From: Taxillus chinensis
Taxonomy: Eukaryota; Streptophyta; Magnoliopsida; Santalales; Loranthaceae
Reading direction: 5' to 3'
Length of the DNA stretch: 64,000 bases
Assembly: GCA_023512835.1 (NCBI GenBank)
Contig: CM042088.1
Coordinates: 44,904,771-44,968,770 of the forward strand
Numbering within the stretch: the stretch's first letter is position 1; each line of letters begins with the position of its first letter. The translations under genes were made by a program, and so were the position numbers. The notes beneath the pieces are model-generated. The model saw only the letters and a program-made list of their open reading frames with translations. It made no database searches and was not told where the DNA came from. Positions 38,149-50,400 of the stretch are shown piece after piece.

Positions 38149-41100
38149 GCACTTCCATAGCTGAAAAAGCAATCACGATAAATAAAATAAAATTGCAACA
38201 GTGCTTTTGACCACGGTTCTCATGCCAAGAATTCGAGCCTCACCCTATTCCATTTTTAAACCTTTTGGATCAGAGTCAGAGGGCCATATGATGACAATTT
38301 CAGAACGTACAATCCCATGGACCATAATTAAGAAAATAAATATTTAAGGAAGTGGTCCTCATAAAATTTCACATTACATGCGACAACTCTCAGCGATTCC
38401 GGATTTGTGGGAAAGTAGGCTTAGTTTATTATTATAAAATTTTAAATAATTTTAGTATTAAATTGTTATTTATTGTAAAAATTAATTATTAAAATGAGTA
38501 TTCATAAATATATTATTTTTATGGTGAGGTAACGAATTAATTTAAATTTTTTTAATTTAATTTGTACACAAATTAGCCATTAAATTATTATAAAATTTTA
38601 TAATCATGATATATATTATATAAATATTTAATTTAACTGTTATTTTTTTTTTAAAATATCAACTTAATATTAAAATTATTCAAATTTCTACGATAATTCC
38701 GGTAAATTTGGATTCTAATTCAACAGCATAATTATTTGAGATTTTTTAAACATTAAATACATAATGAAAGTAGGGAAGCATGTATTTATGGTCAATTAAA
38801 ATTTAATATTTTTTTCTCACAAATTTGTCTTTCAAATTCTCAAGGCTATGTACTAATGTACATGTTTGTTTTAATGTTTTTCTATTTTTATTTTATAAGA
38901 TGTGATACTATATAATTTTCGAGTACATAATTTTTTTTTTTAAATATTTTTTATAATACCTAAAATATAACCAAATATGGCTTGCGTGTTTATATAATAT
39001 ATATGATTTGTATATAGCTACTAGGATCACTATGGACCTGCAATACTAGTGCCGAGATCAATCATTGTTGGCCTAGAAATGATGGATATGGGTTCAACCA
39101 AGGCAGTAACCGACTTTGATCATTCCCTGGAGCTAGCAAATACTTTTCAATCTATCTGGAAAATAGTATAACCGATTGCGTGTTTGAAGGTTGTCGCCCA
39201 ATACACACTCATTTCATCTGACACGCACACACATACATATACCGGTAACATTTAAAAACATGTTTTTTTTTTAAAAATAAATGATTATATTTTATATAAT
39301 AAAATATAAATAACGATAATAGTAGTAATAATAAATTATAAAAAAAAGAGTAGTTTTAAATTTTTATTAAAAATAATTAGATCTTGATGCCATAATATAA
39401 TATGCTGTCTTCATATAGTAATGATAAAAAACAAATAAAAATCATGGATATGCATATGACTCACAGTGACAGGGTCACTCAATCACCGAGTCACTAGTAC
39501 TCATCCTTGGACGTTAGCAGGGTAGCCCCCGCCTAATCAAATAGAAGGATATACACCAGCTGGTAGCCCAATGATATCTCACAGGCTAAAGCTAAAACCC
39601 TATTGATTGAGGAGCCACATATATTTGAAGCAAGCCAATAATACGCTACACTATTCACTTTCCTTCTTTCTTTTTTACACCTTTTTTTTTTTTTTTTGTC
39701 TGGAAAGCTTGTGTTTCACGCGCATGTCTCTTCAGGGATATGGAAAAAGAAACATAGGATAGGTTTTATTATTATTTTTTTTAAAGACGCAATGGATATA
39801 AAAATAATAATAAAATTGAAAATAATAAAATTTTGTTTTGGTTTCTTAAACTGAAAACAAATTTTTATTATTTTTAATACAAAAACAAAAAATCAGAACT
39901 GTTCATATGAAACATATAAAACTAAAAATAAGAAAGAATGTTTTTATTTTATGATATTTTAAATTAAAAATGACGTTTTAGTTATTTTTATTTTTAAAAT
40001 TGAATTATTTTCATAACTTAATATATATCCCAATTAAACTATAAATAAATGAAGATAGCAAACCTGATAATGATGGCGAAATAAAAACAACTTAAATATT
40101 ATCAAATAAGACGTATAATGTGTACGTATATATAATAAATAAATAAATAAATAAAACAGAAGAGAACAAGACAATGGAGGCGGAGTCGATGATGAACATG
40201 AGAGTTGAGGAGTTGGGACCATGCCTGATGCCTGGCCACAGACAGACAGCTGTAAAACATAGAAGCAGGAACGAAAATGACGGTTTTGGCCCTCGAAGCA
40301 GACGCGTGTGAAAGTCCCTACCGTCGGATGGGTGGCCCAGGGTCCCATGCCTTTTTTTTTAAAGGCTCACTTACGACTGTCCCCTCAACCACCCACCGCC
40401 ACCCCTTTCCATGACAGCAAGCTGGGGGTGGGGGGCGCTGGGCTGCAATGAGACTGGGCCCCGGGTCGTGTACCCGGCCAACCCACCAGTCCACCTACCC
40501 CCCCAACCCGGCAAAGCCCCACAGGGCCACACACCCCCATGGCTCATGCGATGGAAACCGGCAGCAGCCGGTGGAGGCTTACCGGCTGGCTGCCGGAATC
40601 CGGGTGACATTCCAGGGGTGGCAGTGGGTAAGGAGCAAGAAACCCCAAAAAGCTGATTAATAGGAGGAATGAATGGGTCCTAGAATTCAACCTCTTTCTT
40701 TTTTTTTTTTTTTTTTCTCCTTTTCTTTCTTTTGGGTCTGGGATTCGTGGATCAGTGTGTATCATTATTCGTTACCATATGGTGGATACAGACACAGTGG
40801 ACCACGCATATGCTGTACAGATGTCAACGTAGCAGGAACAACATGACGTCACTGCTTCAAAGTTAATTACATCAAAATATACTCTCCTTCACAAAACAAA
40901 AACAAATGGGATAGCAATGAACAATCTAACATTATTTTTGTAATGCTTTTTTTAAAACCATTATAGCATATTAACAATCCAAAGTGTTGTTAGATTTCTA
41001 CATATATATCTGATGACCCTCGCATGAAAATTATGATGATGATAATGAAATAATAGGAAAAAGAAAAAGGTTAGCGTCCTTGTTTTGCTTTTTCCTTTTG

Positions 41101-41475
41101 TCTGATTATTTTAGAAATTCAGCTAAAGCATGAAAAATAGACATAATTTTTTTTTCTTCTGTTTGGTTATTGTTATGTAAAGTCTATGAAAAATACATGA
41201 AAATATAACGCATAAGAACATGTGCTACCATCTTTCTATTTTAATTGGCATGAAAATAGAGCAAAATGTACAATAACTCCTTCTCCCACAACTATCCATT
41301 GTATTTTATTATTACAAATCCCATAAATTGGTTAAATTGATGTCTCACATAATATTGTTTTTATTTTTTAATTTAATTCTGATTAAATTATATAAAAAAT
41401 ACATTTTTCTATGTCTTTTCTATTACAAACAAACAACTATTTTTTCTGCCCTTTTCCTTTTCATGTCTTAGCTTG

Positions 41476-41783
41476 TTATGGATGTTAAATGGGTAGGCTC
41501 GGGTTTAAACAAGCTACAAAAATCTAACCTAGCTCGGCCCATGGACTCGCTCATTTATTTTTCTTTACTTTTTTAATATATTTTTTTATTTACTTTAAAT
41601 CTTTCATTTATTTTAAAAAACTTAACTCTCATGAGTCAAATATAATAAAAAAAATTAAACTTATAAAATAAAAAAATAATTCGTGAGTTCTGTCAAACGG
41701 GCCAGATTTTTAGTTCAGCCAACAAAAAACATGTGAACCGGCTTGCAAAAACTAACGGGCCAGTGGCCGATTTAACAACACTA
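41476..41783. mobile_element. Degenerate hAT-like MITE
   Basis: The left end, TTATGGATGTTAAATGGG, and the right end, GGCCGATTTAACAACACTA, are imperfect inverted repeats similar in wording to those at 56561-57090. The interior carries ctcggcccatgg and aactaacgggccag around an AT-rich core. The flanks ttagcttg and ctagctat are only weakly alike. No coding capacity. Confidence 0.6.
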
Positions 41784-42821
41784 GCTATTTTAATTAATTA
41801 TTTAAATTTTTTATGTTAAAATTTGAGCATCTATCACTAAATTATTGTTGGAACATAATTAAAATTGCTGAATGACGTTTACACTTTTGTCCACTCCACC
41901 CATACCAATTCGTCTCCAACAGGATGAGGGGAAGACACTGTATCACGAAAATGATGCCAGAGCGAGCAAATACCATGCAACACGGACACGCTGGCATCCA
42001 CAATAAAGAAAAGTAGGAAGTGAAAGGGAAGATCTTATGAGATCTATACGTGGAAGCATGCAAAGAGTCTACTAGCCCTCTGCAGGTACGTACGTAGATC
42101 TATACGTGGAAGCATGCCAAGAGTCTACTATATATGTAGCCTATGCAGGTCGTTTCACAGATATATGCATAGACACACACACAGACACAAGGTATATATA
42201 TATATATATACATATAACTGTAGATCTTGTGTATTGTTAAACTCGATTTTTTTTAAAGAGCGTTACTATAGCCATTATATATATAATATATATATATGCT
42301 ATGACAATCCCTCCAAGCACGCAACCCCAGCCAAACAATATATAATAGGAACTCAAAAACGACAGCCATGCAAAATGAAAAATATGTTCCAATTCATGTG
42401 TTCGAGAATCGAGTCCCTATGCCTTAAGCAATGCGGGGCAAAGGGAAATCGATCGGAAGAGTAAAAAAATAAAAAGTCATTAATTCAAGCCTTAATTAAA
42501 TGAAAAATAAAATAAAAATAATCTCAACGACGATTGTAACAACTAATTCCAATTCATGCGTAATTGTTATCGACGTCCCACGCAAAGATAAAAATATGGC
42601 AACAATAACAGAAACAAGGTTTTCTTGTCCGAGAGGTTCCCTAAATTAGCAACTGTAATAAATTACTCACTCGCTTAATTTTGGTAGCTTCCAGAAAAAA
42701 GGAAAAAAAAAACACACCTCATCGGACATGTCCTAAAAACTTTATAAGTGCAAATTAAAACAGTAATTACCAATCACGACTCAGCCTTTTCTGTTGTCAT
42801 CAAAAACTTCGGACAAACAAC

Positions 42822-43361
42822 ATGAAGAAGCCAAGCACCGGGCGTGCAAAGATCGAAATAAAGAACCTGGAAGATGATGCGAAGAAGCAGGTGACGTTCT
42901 CGAAGCGCCGCGTCGGGCTCATGAAGAAAGCGAGCGAGCTCTGTGTCCTCTGCGGCGCCGATATCGCCATCCTTGTCACCTCTCCCAAGAGGAAACGCGT
43001 CTTCGCCTTCGGCCACCCCACGGCCTCCGCCGTCATCGATCGATTCCTCTCCGGCGGCGCCGCCGGAACGCCGCCGCAGGAGTACTATCACCTCGCTTAT
43101 TGGGAGTACAACCGGAAGCTTGCGGAGGCGGAGAGGAAGCTGGCGGAGGAGAAGAGGGTTGCCACGGAGATAGGAGACACCGGCGGCGCGGAGGAAGGAG
43201 GGTTGTTTTTGTGGGAGCGGTCTGTTGAAGAGATGGGAGTGGAGGAGCTCCAGCAGTACACGGGCGCGTTGGAGGAGATGAGAAACAAAGTGTTGAACAA
43301 GTGTGTGGAGACCGCAGCGACCACACTCGCGGACTGCGTTGCCACTTCATCCACAGTTTAG
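42822..43361 (+). CDS. Type I (M-alpha) MADS-box transcription factor, AGL62-like
   Basis: Intronless gene of 179 codons. The MADS domain occupies about residues 7-65: GRAKIEIKNLEDDAKKQVTF, SKRRVGLMKKASELCVLCGA, then DIAILVTSPKRKRVFAFGH and SAVIDRFL. The single exon, short length, absence of a K-box and VFAFGHP motif place it with type I M-alpha proteins such as AGL62/AGL61/AGL29, which act mainly in female gametophyte and endosperm development. The rest is charged and Ala/Glu-rich with possible coiled coil (RKLAEAERKLAEEKRVATE). A TATA-like tataagt lies at about 42742, 80 bp upstream of the ATG. The coding region is much GC-richer than its surroundings, as is usual for single-exon genes. It appears intact; its exact orthologue is not assignable. 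Confidence 0.92.
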   Translation: MKKPSTGRAKIEIKNLEDDAKKQVTFSKRRVGLMKKASELCVLCGADIAILVTSPKRKRVFAFGHPTASAVIDRFLSGGAAGTPPQEYYHLAYWEYNRKLAEAERKLAEEKRVATEIGDTGGAEEGGLFLWERSVEEMGVEELQQYTGALEEMRNKVLNKCVETAATTLADCVATSSTV

Positions 43362-44460
43362 GGGTTTTGTTGACTTTTTTTTTTTTTTTTTTTCAAAAAA
43401 GGCATAGTCTGAGTTCAAAATTGTTAGTCATCGTACGTTTTTCTCTCATGCATGCATGGGATATAGATTTATAGTTATGCTTAAATTAAACACTTGTTTT
43501 TTTTGCCCACGTAACGGTTGTTTTGATGTTATTGTTTAAAATTTGTGATATTAATAATGTATGTTCTATTGGGTGGAAAGTAGTAACAAATCATGAATTT
43601 GCCCCATGTTTTTGAACTTTCTTTCTTTTTAATGGTTATACGCTATATTCCTTCTTTATTTTAATAACAGTGGTTAAAAATGTGTATAACTAGCTTTTAA
43701 TAACAATGGTTATAAACTTTGGATGTGTATATGACATTCCAAGAATTTAGACTACTCGAACAACAACCCATTAAAAAAACTAAATAATAAATATATGTAT
43801 GGAGTAGGAGAATTATCTTTTTCAAATCACAAATTAATCAATGTATTACTTTCTATTTTTGCTTTCCATGAATACCCCTCTATTTAGGATGCCGAAGCTA
43901 AGTGCATCAAACATGCCAATATTGAACAAAATTAATTTGTTCTGGTTTAAAACCGGTTTGATTTGAGATTTAAAATTTATTTATTAATATTTTATATTTT
44001 GATATTTATTTATTTAAAATTATTTGTTAATATTTTATATTTGTATTCGAGTGAAGTATATTATTTAATTTTAAAACTTATGTATTTTACATGCCAGTTT
44101 TTTAAATTTTCATGAATCTAAAAATTTTGATGAATTAAATCGATAATTTTTCAAATGACGAAGACCGAATCAATTTTAGTCCAAAAAATCGCATTTTAAT
44201 GTAACATTACTAAACTGTCCTCATATTTTTCCCGCGTTAGGGTAGACATTTCCCGCCTCAAACCCAACTGGACTACTGGTAGCATCTTCCTCGCATTTCA
44301 AACTCCCAAATCCAAGGGAACAGATCCTCTCACACACAGTTGGCGTGTGCGGTTAAACCCCCCCACAAACTTGTTGATTACATCGCATTCGGAAGTAGAA
44401 TCGATCGATCCTGACTCGAATTCGATTCGAGGGTACCGAAAAACCCTAGAGAATTTATCG
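43362..44460. other. Intergenic region between the MADS and ORC3 genes
   Basis: It begins with the MADS 3' UTR, including a poly-T run at about 43375-43393, and ends with the ORC3 leader. The central part is AT-rich without recognisable features. About 44220-44460 is GC-richer and likely contains the ORC3 promoter and 5' UTR. Confidence 0.55.
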
Positions 44461-47400
44461 ATGGCGCCTACTGCAACGTCGCCCGCGGATTCGCCTCCCG
44501 TTCCGGACCCTCAGAACCAAGAGAACCATCTTCAGGTTCTTCACCTGAGCCGACAGCTTCAAAACCGCGGCACTAGCTATTGTCGCTTGTGTTCTTGTGT
44601 TTTCTTAAAAAACCGAACGCAGCATTGACCAGCGCTGTTGATTTGTTTGTTTTGTTCGCAGCCGTTCATTGTTCTCCATAAAGGTTCGGCTCAGGGACCG
44701 GTAGCAAAATCCGGGAAGGCTAGAAGAAGAATAGATTTGTCCTCGGAGGTTGGGGCAAGAGAAGAGAGTGACGAACGGCTGTTCGAAAGTTTGCGAATGG
44801 AAGCTTACAAGTTTGTTTGGTCCAAAATCGAATTCACTATCAAGGTCGCGTTAGCGTTTGATTTTTTATAATCGAAATTGGTTTTTTCGTTGTATATTTT
44901 GTTTAGAATTTATGTTCATAAAAAGCCCAACTTGGAGTTGTTGTTCATCTCTGGCTACCCAAAACAAAAAGGAAAATAGAACAAACAAAAAACAAGAAAC
45001 AAAAATAACCCATTCGGTAAATTTTCACCCACAGAAGAAAGGAGAAAGGAGAAAGGAGAGAAAGGGCAAAATAACTCAGGCGCCTCAAAAGCCTGATTTA
45101 CTACTTTCCATGTTTGGGTCCGTACATTTTGTTTAGAATGAATTTGCCATGGTTTCAAGTACAATTCGTTTTGCATCATGTTCAGTATTTTGCTTTTAGG
45201 TTAGCTTTGTCGTCACAGTTTTCTTTGCATGCATACCTACAGGATGTCTTGAAAAGCATAAATACTGATGTATTCAATGCGATACATCAGTGGGTTCGGG
45301 AGTCATTCGAAGCAATTAGATCATATGCTACCCCTGCTTTGCTTGAAGCCACTCGGCCATACCCAGTTGTAACTGATGCAACTTCTAAACAATTGTTCAC
45401 TGGGTTAGTTTTAACCAGTAAGTTTTTTTTCTTTTCTAAATCAATGCAAAATATAATTTAATGCCCTCCCTGTTTGCTATCTGAGAGGAAAAAGGACAAC
45501 AACACACTTTATGGAATAATAGATTTTCAAGGAAGTGAAATATGTATCTTTTCTGGCCTGGGCATTTGACTCGTTTTATTTTATTTTCTTCATCCACACA
45601 CAACTCTTACACTCACTAGCCTTTTCCTACAATGCCTAATGATTTAGTAATGATTGACAGAGAACATCGAGTTCGTTGATGATCTACTGACATTTGAAGA
45701 GCTTGGTATACATTTGAAATCTAATGAATGCCACGTGGCTAAACTTTCATCATCAGACTTCTCTGTGAAGAATGGAATCAGTGGTTGTCTCAGAAGTTTG
45801 TTGAGACAATTTATCGAGTTTACTTTGGAAGTAAGTCCTTGTGCTGTTTCATTCGAGTTGCTTTCCTGGTTGAGTACACGTTTAACTATACTTCTTTTTA
45901 ATGCTCACGTTGTGCAGGCACCTGATGTATCCATCTTAGCATCATGGTATAGTGAACAAGGAAGTGACTATAAGCCAGTGGTTGTTATAGTAGATGATAT
46001 GGAGCGATGTTGCAATTCTGTTTTGTCTGACTTCATCCTTACGTTAAGGTATTAACTTGCATTTTGGTGACAATTGTTTCCCCCCCCCCCCCCCCCAAGG
46101 TTGTTTTGTTCCATATATTTATCTTTGGTAGCTGGTAGCTAATTTTTTTTTATTTACTTATATTGCCTGTTGCTCAATTGCTTATGCGTGCGCCCCCCCC
46201 CCCCCCCCCCCCCCCCCCCCAAGACACCTAAATGAACCTGTGACCATTTTGCTTGAATCCATAGTCTACATATAATGAAACTACCTAAATTCTAATAATG
46301 ATAAAAAATACCTTCCCCCTTTTTTCAGTGAATGGGCAGTCAAGATTCCCGTCATCCTAATTATGGGGACTGCTACCTTTGATGCCTCAAGAAATATACT
46401 TCCCTCAAATTCACTGCAACGGTTGTGCCCTTTTAAATTTTCTTTGGGATCTCCAGCTGAAAGGATGGATGCTGTTGTAAAATCTATTCTTGTAAATCCT
46501 CGTTTTGGGTTCAGCATTGGCCACAAGGTTGTGGTTTTCTTCAGAAACTACTTTTTAATACAGGATGGGACATTAACGTCTTTTATTAGGGCCTTGAAGG
46601 TTGGTAATTTTATTTTGATTTGATTGAGTTTCATTCTTAATCCCATCTCTACTTTAGTGCCTCACTTCCCATGTATATGTGAAAATGAGCAAGTTATTGT
46701 TGGTCTCATGCCTAGAAAAATATTTTTCAGATAGCTTGTGTCCTGCATTTCTCGACAGAACCTCTCAGCTTCATGCTCAAATGGTTAAGTTCCGCGGAAA
46801 ACAGCCAGGTCAAATCCCCTCCTTGAATTTTGTTCTCCTGACCATATAATATAAAATTTTCTTCCATATATGTTGTTATGTGTATATGTATGTGCATTTG
46901 TGTGCATGTGTGTGTTATATATTGTGGTTTGAATTATAAGTGGTGTATATGTTTTAGGGAAATATTTGTAATTATGGTTCTGTAGTATGTTGAAAAATGC
47001 AACATGCCCATTGCCTCTGATTGTTGACAGCGCTATATATTAACTCTCCCACCTTTTTTCGTTTTATATCAGATTTTAAATGCTTATTGCAGAAAGTGCA
47101 TGATTGGAAATCGTCTAATTGAAAAAAAGTGTATTGAATATGTTCACACTGCATGATTGATTTTTATTTCCCTCTTTAATACTAGCTAATATTATCTTTT
47201 GAGCTCTTTGTTGCAAAACTATATTTAAGCGGGGTAGTGATTGTAGATTTGATTCCTTCCTTTGCATAAGTTTCAAATTTTGTTGCAGGAAATTGGGGCT
47301 GAGAATTATGGGCTTCTAACAAAAGCAATACACAAGTATGGTGTTGAGTTTCCGTCTCGTGGAAGGTCTGTCAAAATAAATCTCTAATAATAATAATAAT

Positions 47401-50400
47401 TGTTTTTTTAATGAATGATTCATAGAAGTTATGCCAACGTTGCTTCTATAACTTTTTCAGTACTAGTGAAATGCAAGCAGTGGACAGTGAACTTCTTGTT
47501 CACAAGTTGTCCGAATTGGAGAGATTGCAAAAGTGTTGGACTACTGTAGTTCTGGTGAGGCCTCTATTCTGCGTTGCCCATATAATTAGATGAAAGACTT
47601 GATGTTCCCTGAGAAGCATTTTGCCATTGTAATAAGAGGGTTATTAATGAAATGTACCGAGCTTTGTTGGCAAGTTAGGAATTTCTCTTGAATACAGCTG
47701 ATTTGTTGAGGGTTTAAATGGTTTTTCTTAATTATTGAATTCATAGGTGGCAAACTTCATAGTACTTTTGTGATGGTATTTCTTTGGTTTTTGTTTCATC
47801 TTTGCATCTTGTTCCTATTGGCAAAAAACATAGTTATTACAGGTGTAGCCGTGTAGGCATGCATTATAGGTACTGAGGTCTCCGAGCCTAGGTGTAAGAC
47901 CAAAGCCTTGCTGAAGCTAGGCACACATTCTAAAAAATATATGTAAATGAGAATATTTATGTTAATTACAATTGGCCTTTAAATTAAGAACTCATTTAGT
48001 ATGTTGAAAATTATTGTTTGTGTTTTTGCAGTGCCTGAATGAAGCTGGAAAATTTAATCAACTTCAGCTTTTAAACTTACTCTGTGAGGCACTTGATCCA
48101 GATTTGTTCAATTCAAGGGCTTCTCGACTACATCTAAGAACAGAAAAAGATTCTGGAAATTCTTCATTAGGAAACCCTTTTATGCATCAAGAGACTCATG
48201 GATTGGCCAAGGGTGGTTATATTAGTCAGGCAGTATGCAAGGTGAGGTACGTCATGAGATTGTCCATCATTTAATGCACACAGTTATACTCTTCGTGTTG
48301 CAATATAGTTTATAAGTGTATCCACCATGCGAGAATGATAGTTTAGTTATATTGTCATGTTTTTACCCCACTCATATGTTCAAGTCAAAGGTACATGCAT
48401 TATTAAATTTGGACTCTTATTTTGTAGACCCTTTTCTATTATATTGCAAGCGTTCTCAAGTTGTGTGTATTTTATTAGGGATCTTCCACCAGTGCTATTG
48501 CATCAATTGCTTGTGAGTTGGGTCAATCATACCAAAAAGGTCGCCAAGGTATAATTGTAGTTTGTAAAAGGGTTATAGAAGCTTTGTTTATATGGACACA
48601 AATACATGATATAAAATTCTATATCAAGTGGTCTATATTGATGCTTTTATTTTTTAAAATTTATTGTTGTAACCTTGTGCTTAGATGTTATATATATTTT
48701 TTAGCACCTTCGCACTTTGTGATACGGTTTAATACATAAAATTACTAATTAATTATTACATAGTTACCAATAGGTATAGGGTCCATGGGATTGGCAAAAG
48801 GCTTATAGTTTAAGCATTTCAAATGAGTATTGAAGTTATTTTGAAAAAGAATTTACTGTGGTTAAAAAAGTGAGAAGGTTTTGTCATTTACTTGGTCAAG
48901 TTATTTTTTGAGTAGTTTTTTGGGCTTAAAAACAGTGTTAAAACAATTTTTATTAGCCAAACACTATTGTCACCTTGCAAAATATATTCAGACATAAATT
49001 GTGTAGGCTAGTATAAAGCTTCCCACACACACCTGCTGGAAGCTCTCTTGGAATGGTGGTTTGGATCATGCCTTTCAAATATCAAAATGGTAGTCATTTG
49101 CATCGTAGGTTGCCATATATTCACTATTTGAACTAGACATTTGGGATATTGCTTGTTTCAAAATTTTGTCTTTGTAATTCTAGTAAAATTTCTAACCATA
49201 AACTCATTTTGTCTAACAATTAAGTATTCATGGGTGACCTCTATAGTGGAATAGTAGTTCCAGTGAAATCTTATATTTTCCTTTGTTATGCTTTTGTTAG
49301 AGATTGTTGGTAGAGAGTTCATCTAATGTATTGAATTGTTTTAGACAAATGTGGAGCTGCACTCTCTGCTGAAATATGATGATGTTAAAAACTTGAAGAA
49401 AAAAGTAACAGAAATATTAATGTAAGTCTGTTAGCTCCTGGATTCAATTATTTTTATATTGTTCAATCACATTTTTTCTTCGTTTTGTTGTATTTTTAAC
49501 TTTTTTTTTAAATTGTTAATTTTTTGAATTTCATTTTTATTTATTTATTTCAATCTATTGTTATATCTTACATGAATACTTAATCGTGCTAAAAGAAAAG
49601 TATGAAACATGTTTCTTTCCAACAATATAGAAGATTCTTTATATAGCATACAAATATTCTTTATGAAACATGAATATTAAGTATGGTTTGGACGGTAAAG
49701 CATACAAATATTAAGTTGCTTTAGAACGGTGACCATGTAATACTGGCCCTTGCCACAAACATGCATCCCTCGTGACACTGATTTAATTGCCTTTATGCGA
49801 CAGGATAAATAAATCTCAGAATCATCCTACTTTGAAGAAAGAGTCGAGAGTATTTAATGAAAAGGCTGCTACTTGGCTAGAAAGCATGGTTAGGTAAAAA
49901 ATTATGCTCTGTTCTAACCTTATTCCTGGTTATATCTTTCTCTGGGACTGCTACTGATTCTATGAAAATTGCTATGCTAGTTTTGACCTGGTTGAACTGT
50001 TGGGAAAGTTTGTCCATGTGACTACTTACAAGATTTTTCAGCCTTTTGAATTAATTCCAAACTGTGTCAACTTTTGGTGGGGAGTTGGGATTGAGTGGGC
50101 GTGACTATTTTATCTGAAAACTGTTTCATCTCACTTGATTTTTACTTTTATAGCATTGATTGATGGCTGAATTTACTATCGCTATAATTTGTACTCTTTG
50201 AATTATCTACCAGGGTTGATTAAAAAAAATAGAAGGCCATTTTGTCTAGGATTTTGTTGAGAGGCTGCAGACCTCTTATAAAGGCCTGCAAGAGATGATT
50301 TTATCGTATTCTACTATATCTTTTTGAGAACTTGTAGAACCTTTTTGTAACTTCCATTTGGCGCGTTTTAACTTGTTTAGTGGGTGTGTTAATGTTGTTG

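Larger units (their letters stand above)
34331..42821. other. Long intergenic region with MITEs and degenerate repeats
   Basis: No supported coding exon. It holds three degenerate copies of a CCCGC-rich module (about 34900-35000, 35270-35370, 35500-35625), two hAT-like MITEs listed separately, (ATT)n at about 38118-38148, and a GC-rich island at about 40380-40640. A bZIP-type word, tgacgtca, occurs at about 40844. A short direct repeat, tagatctatacgtggaagcatg, occurs near 42040 and 42097. Everything else is AT-rich without features I can name. Confidence 0.6.

Noticed and set aside
40034..40660. Several overlapping open frames in a GC-rich island
   Set aside because: Open on many frames because of base composition; no recognisable protein family. 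The island itself is kept as a finding.
42943..43354. Alternative frames over the MADS gene
   Set aside because: They are products of GC-rich third positions; the MADS domain frame at 42822-43361 explains the sequence.
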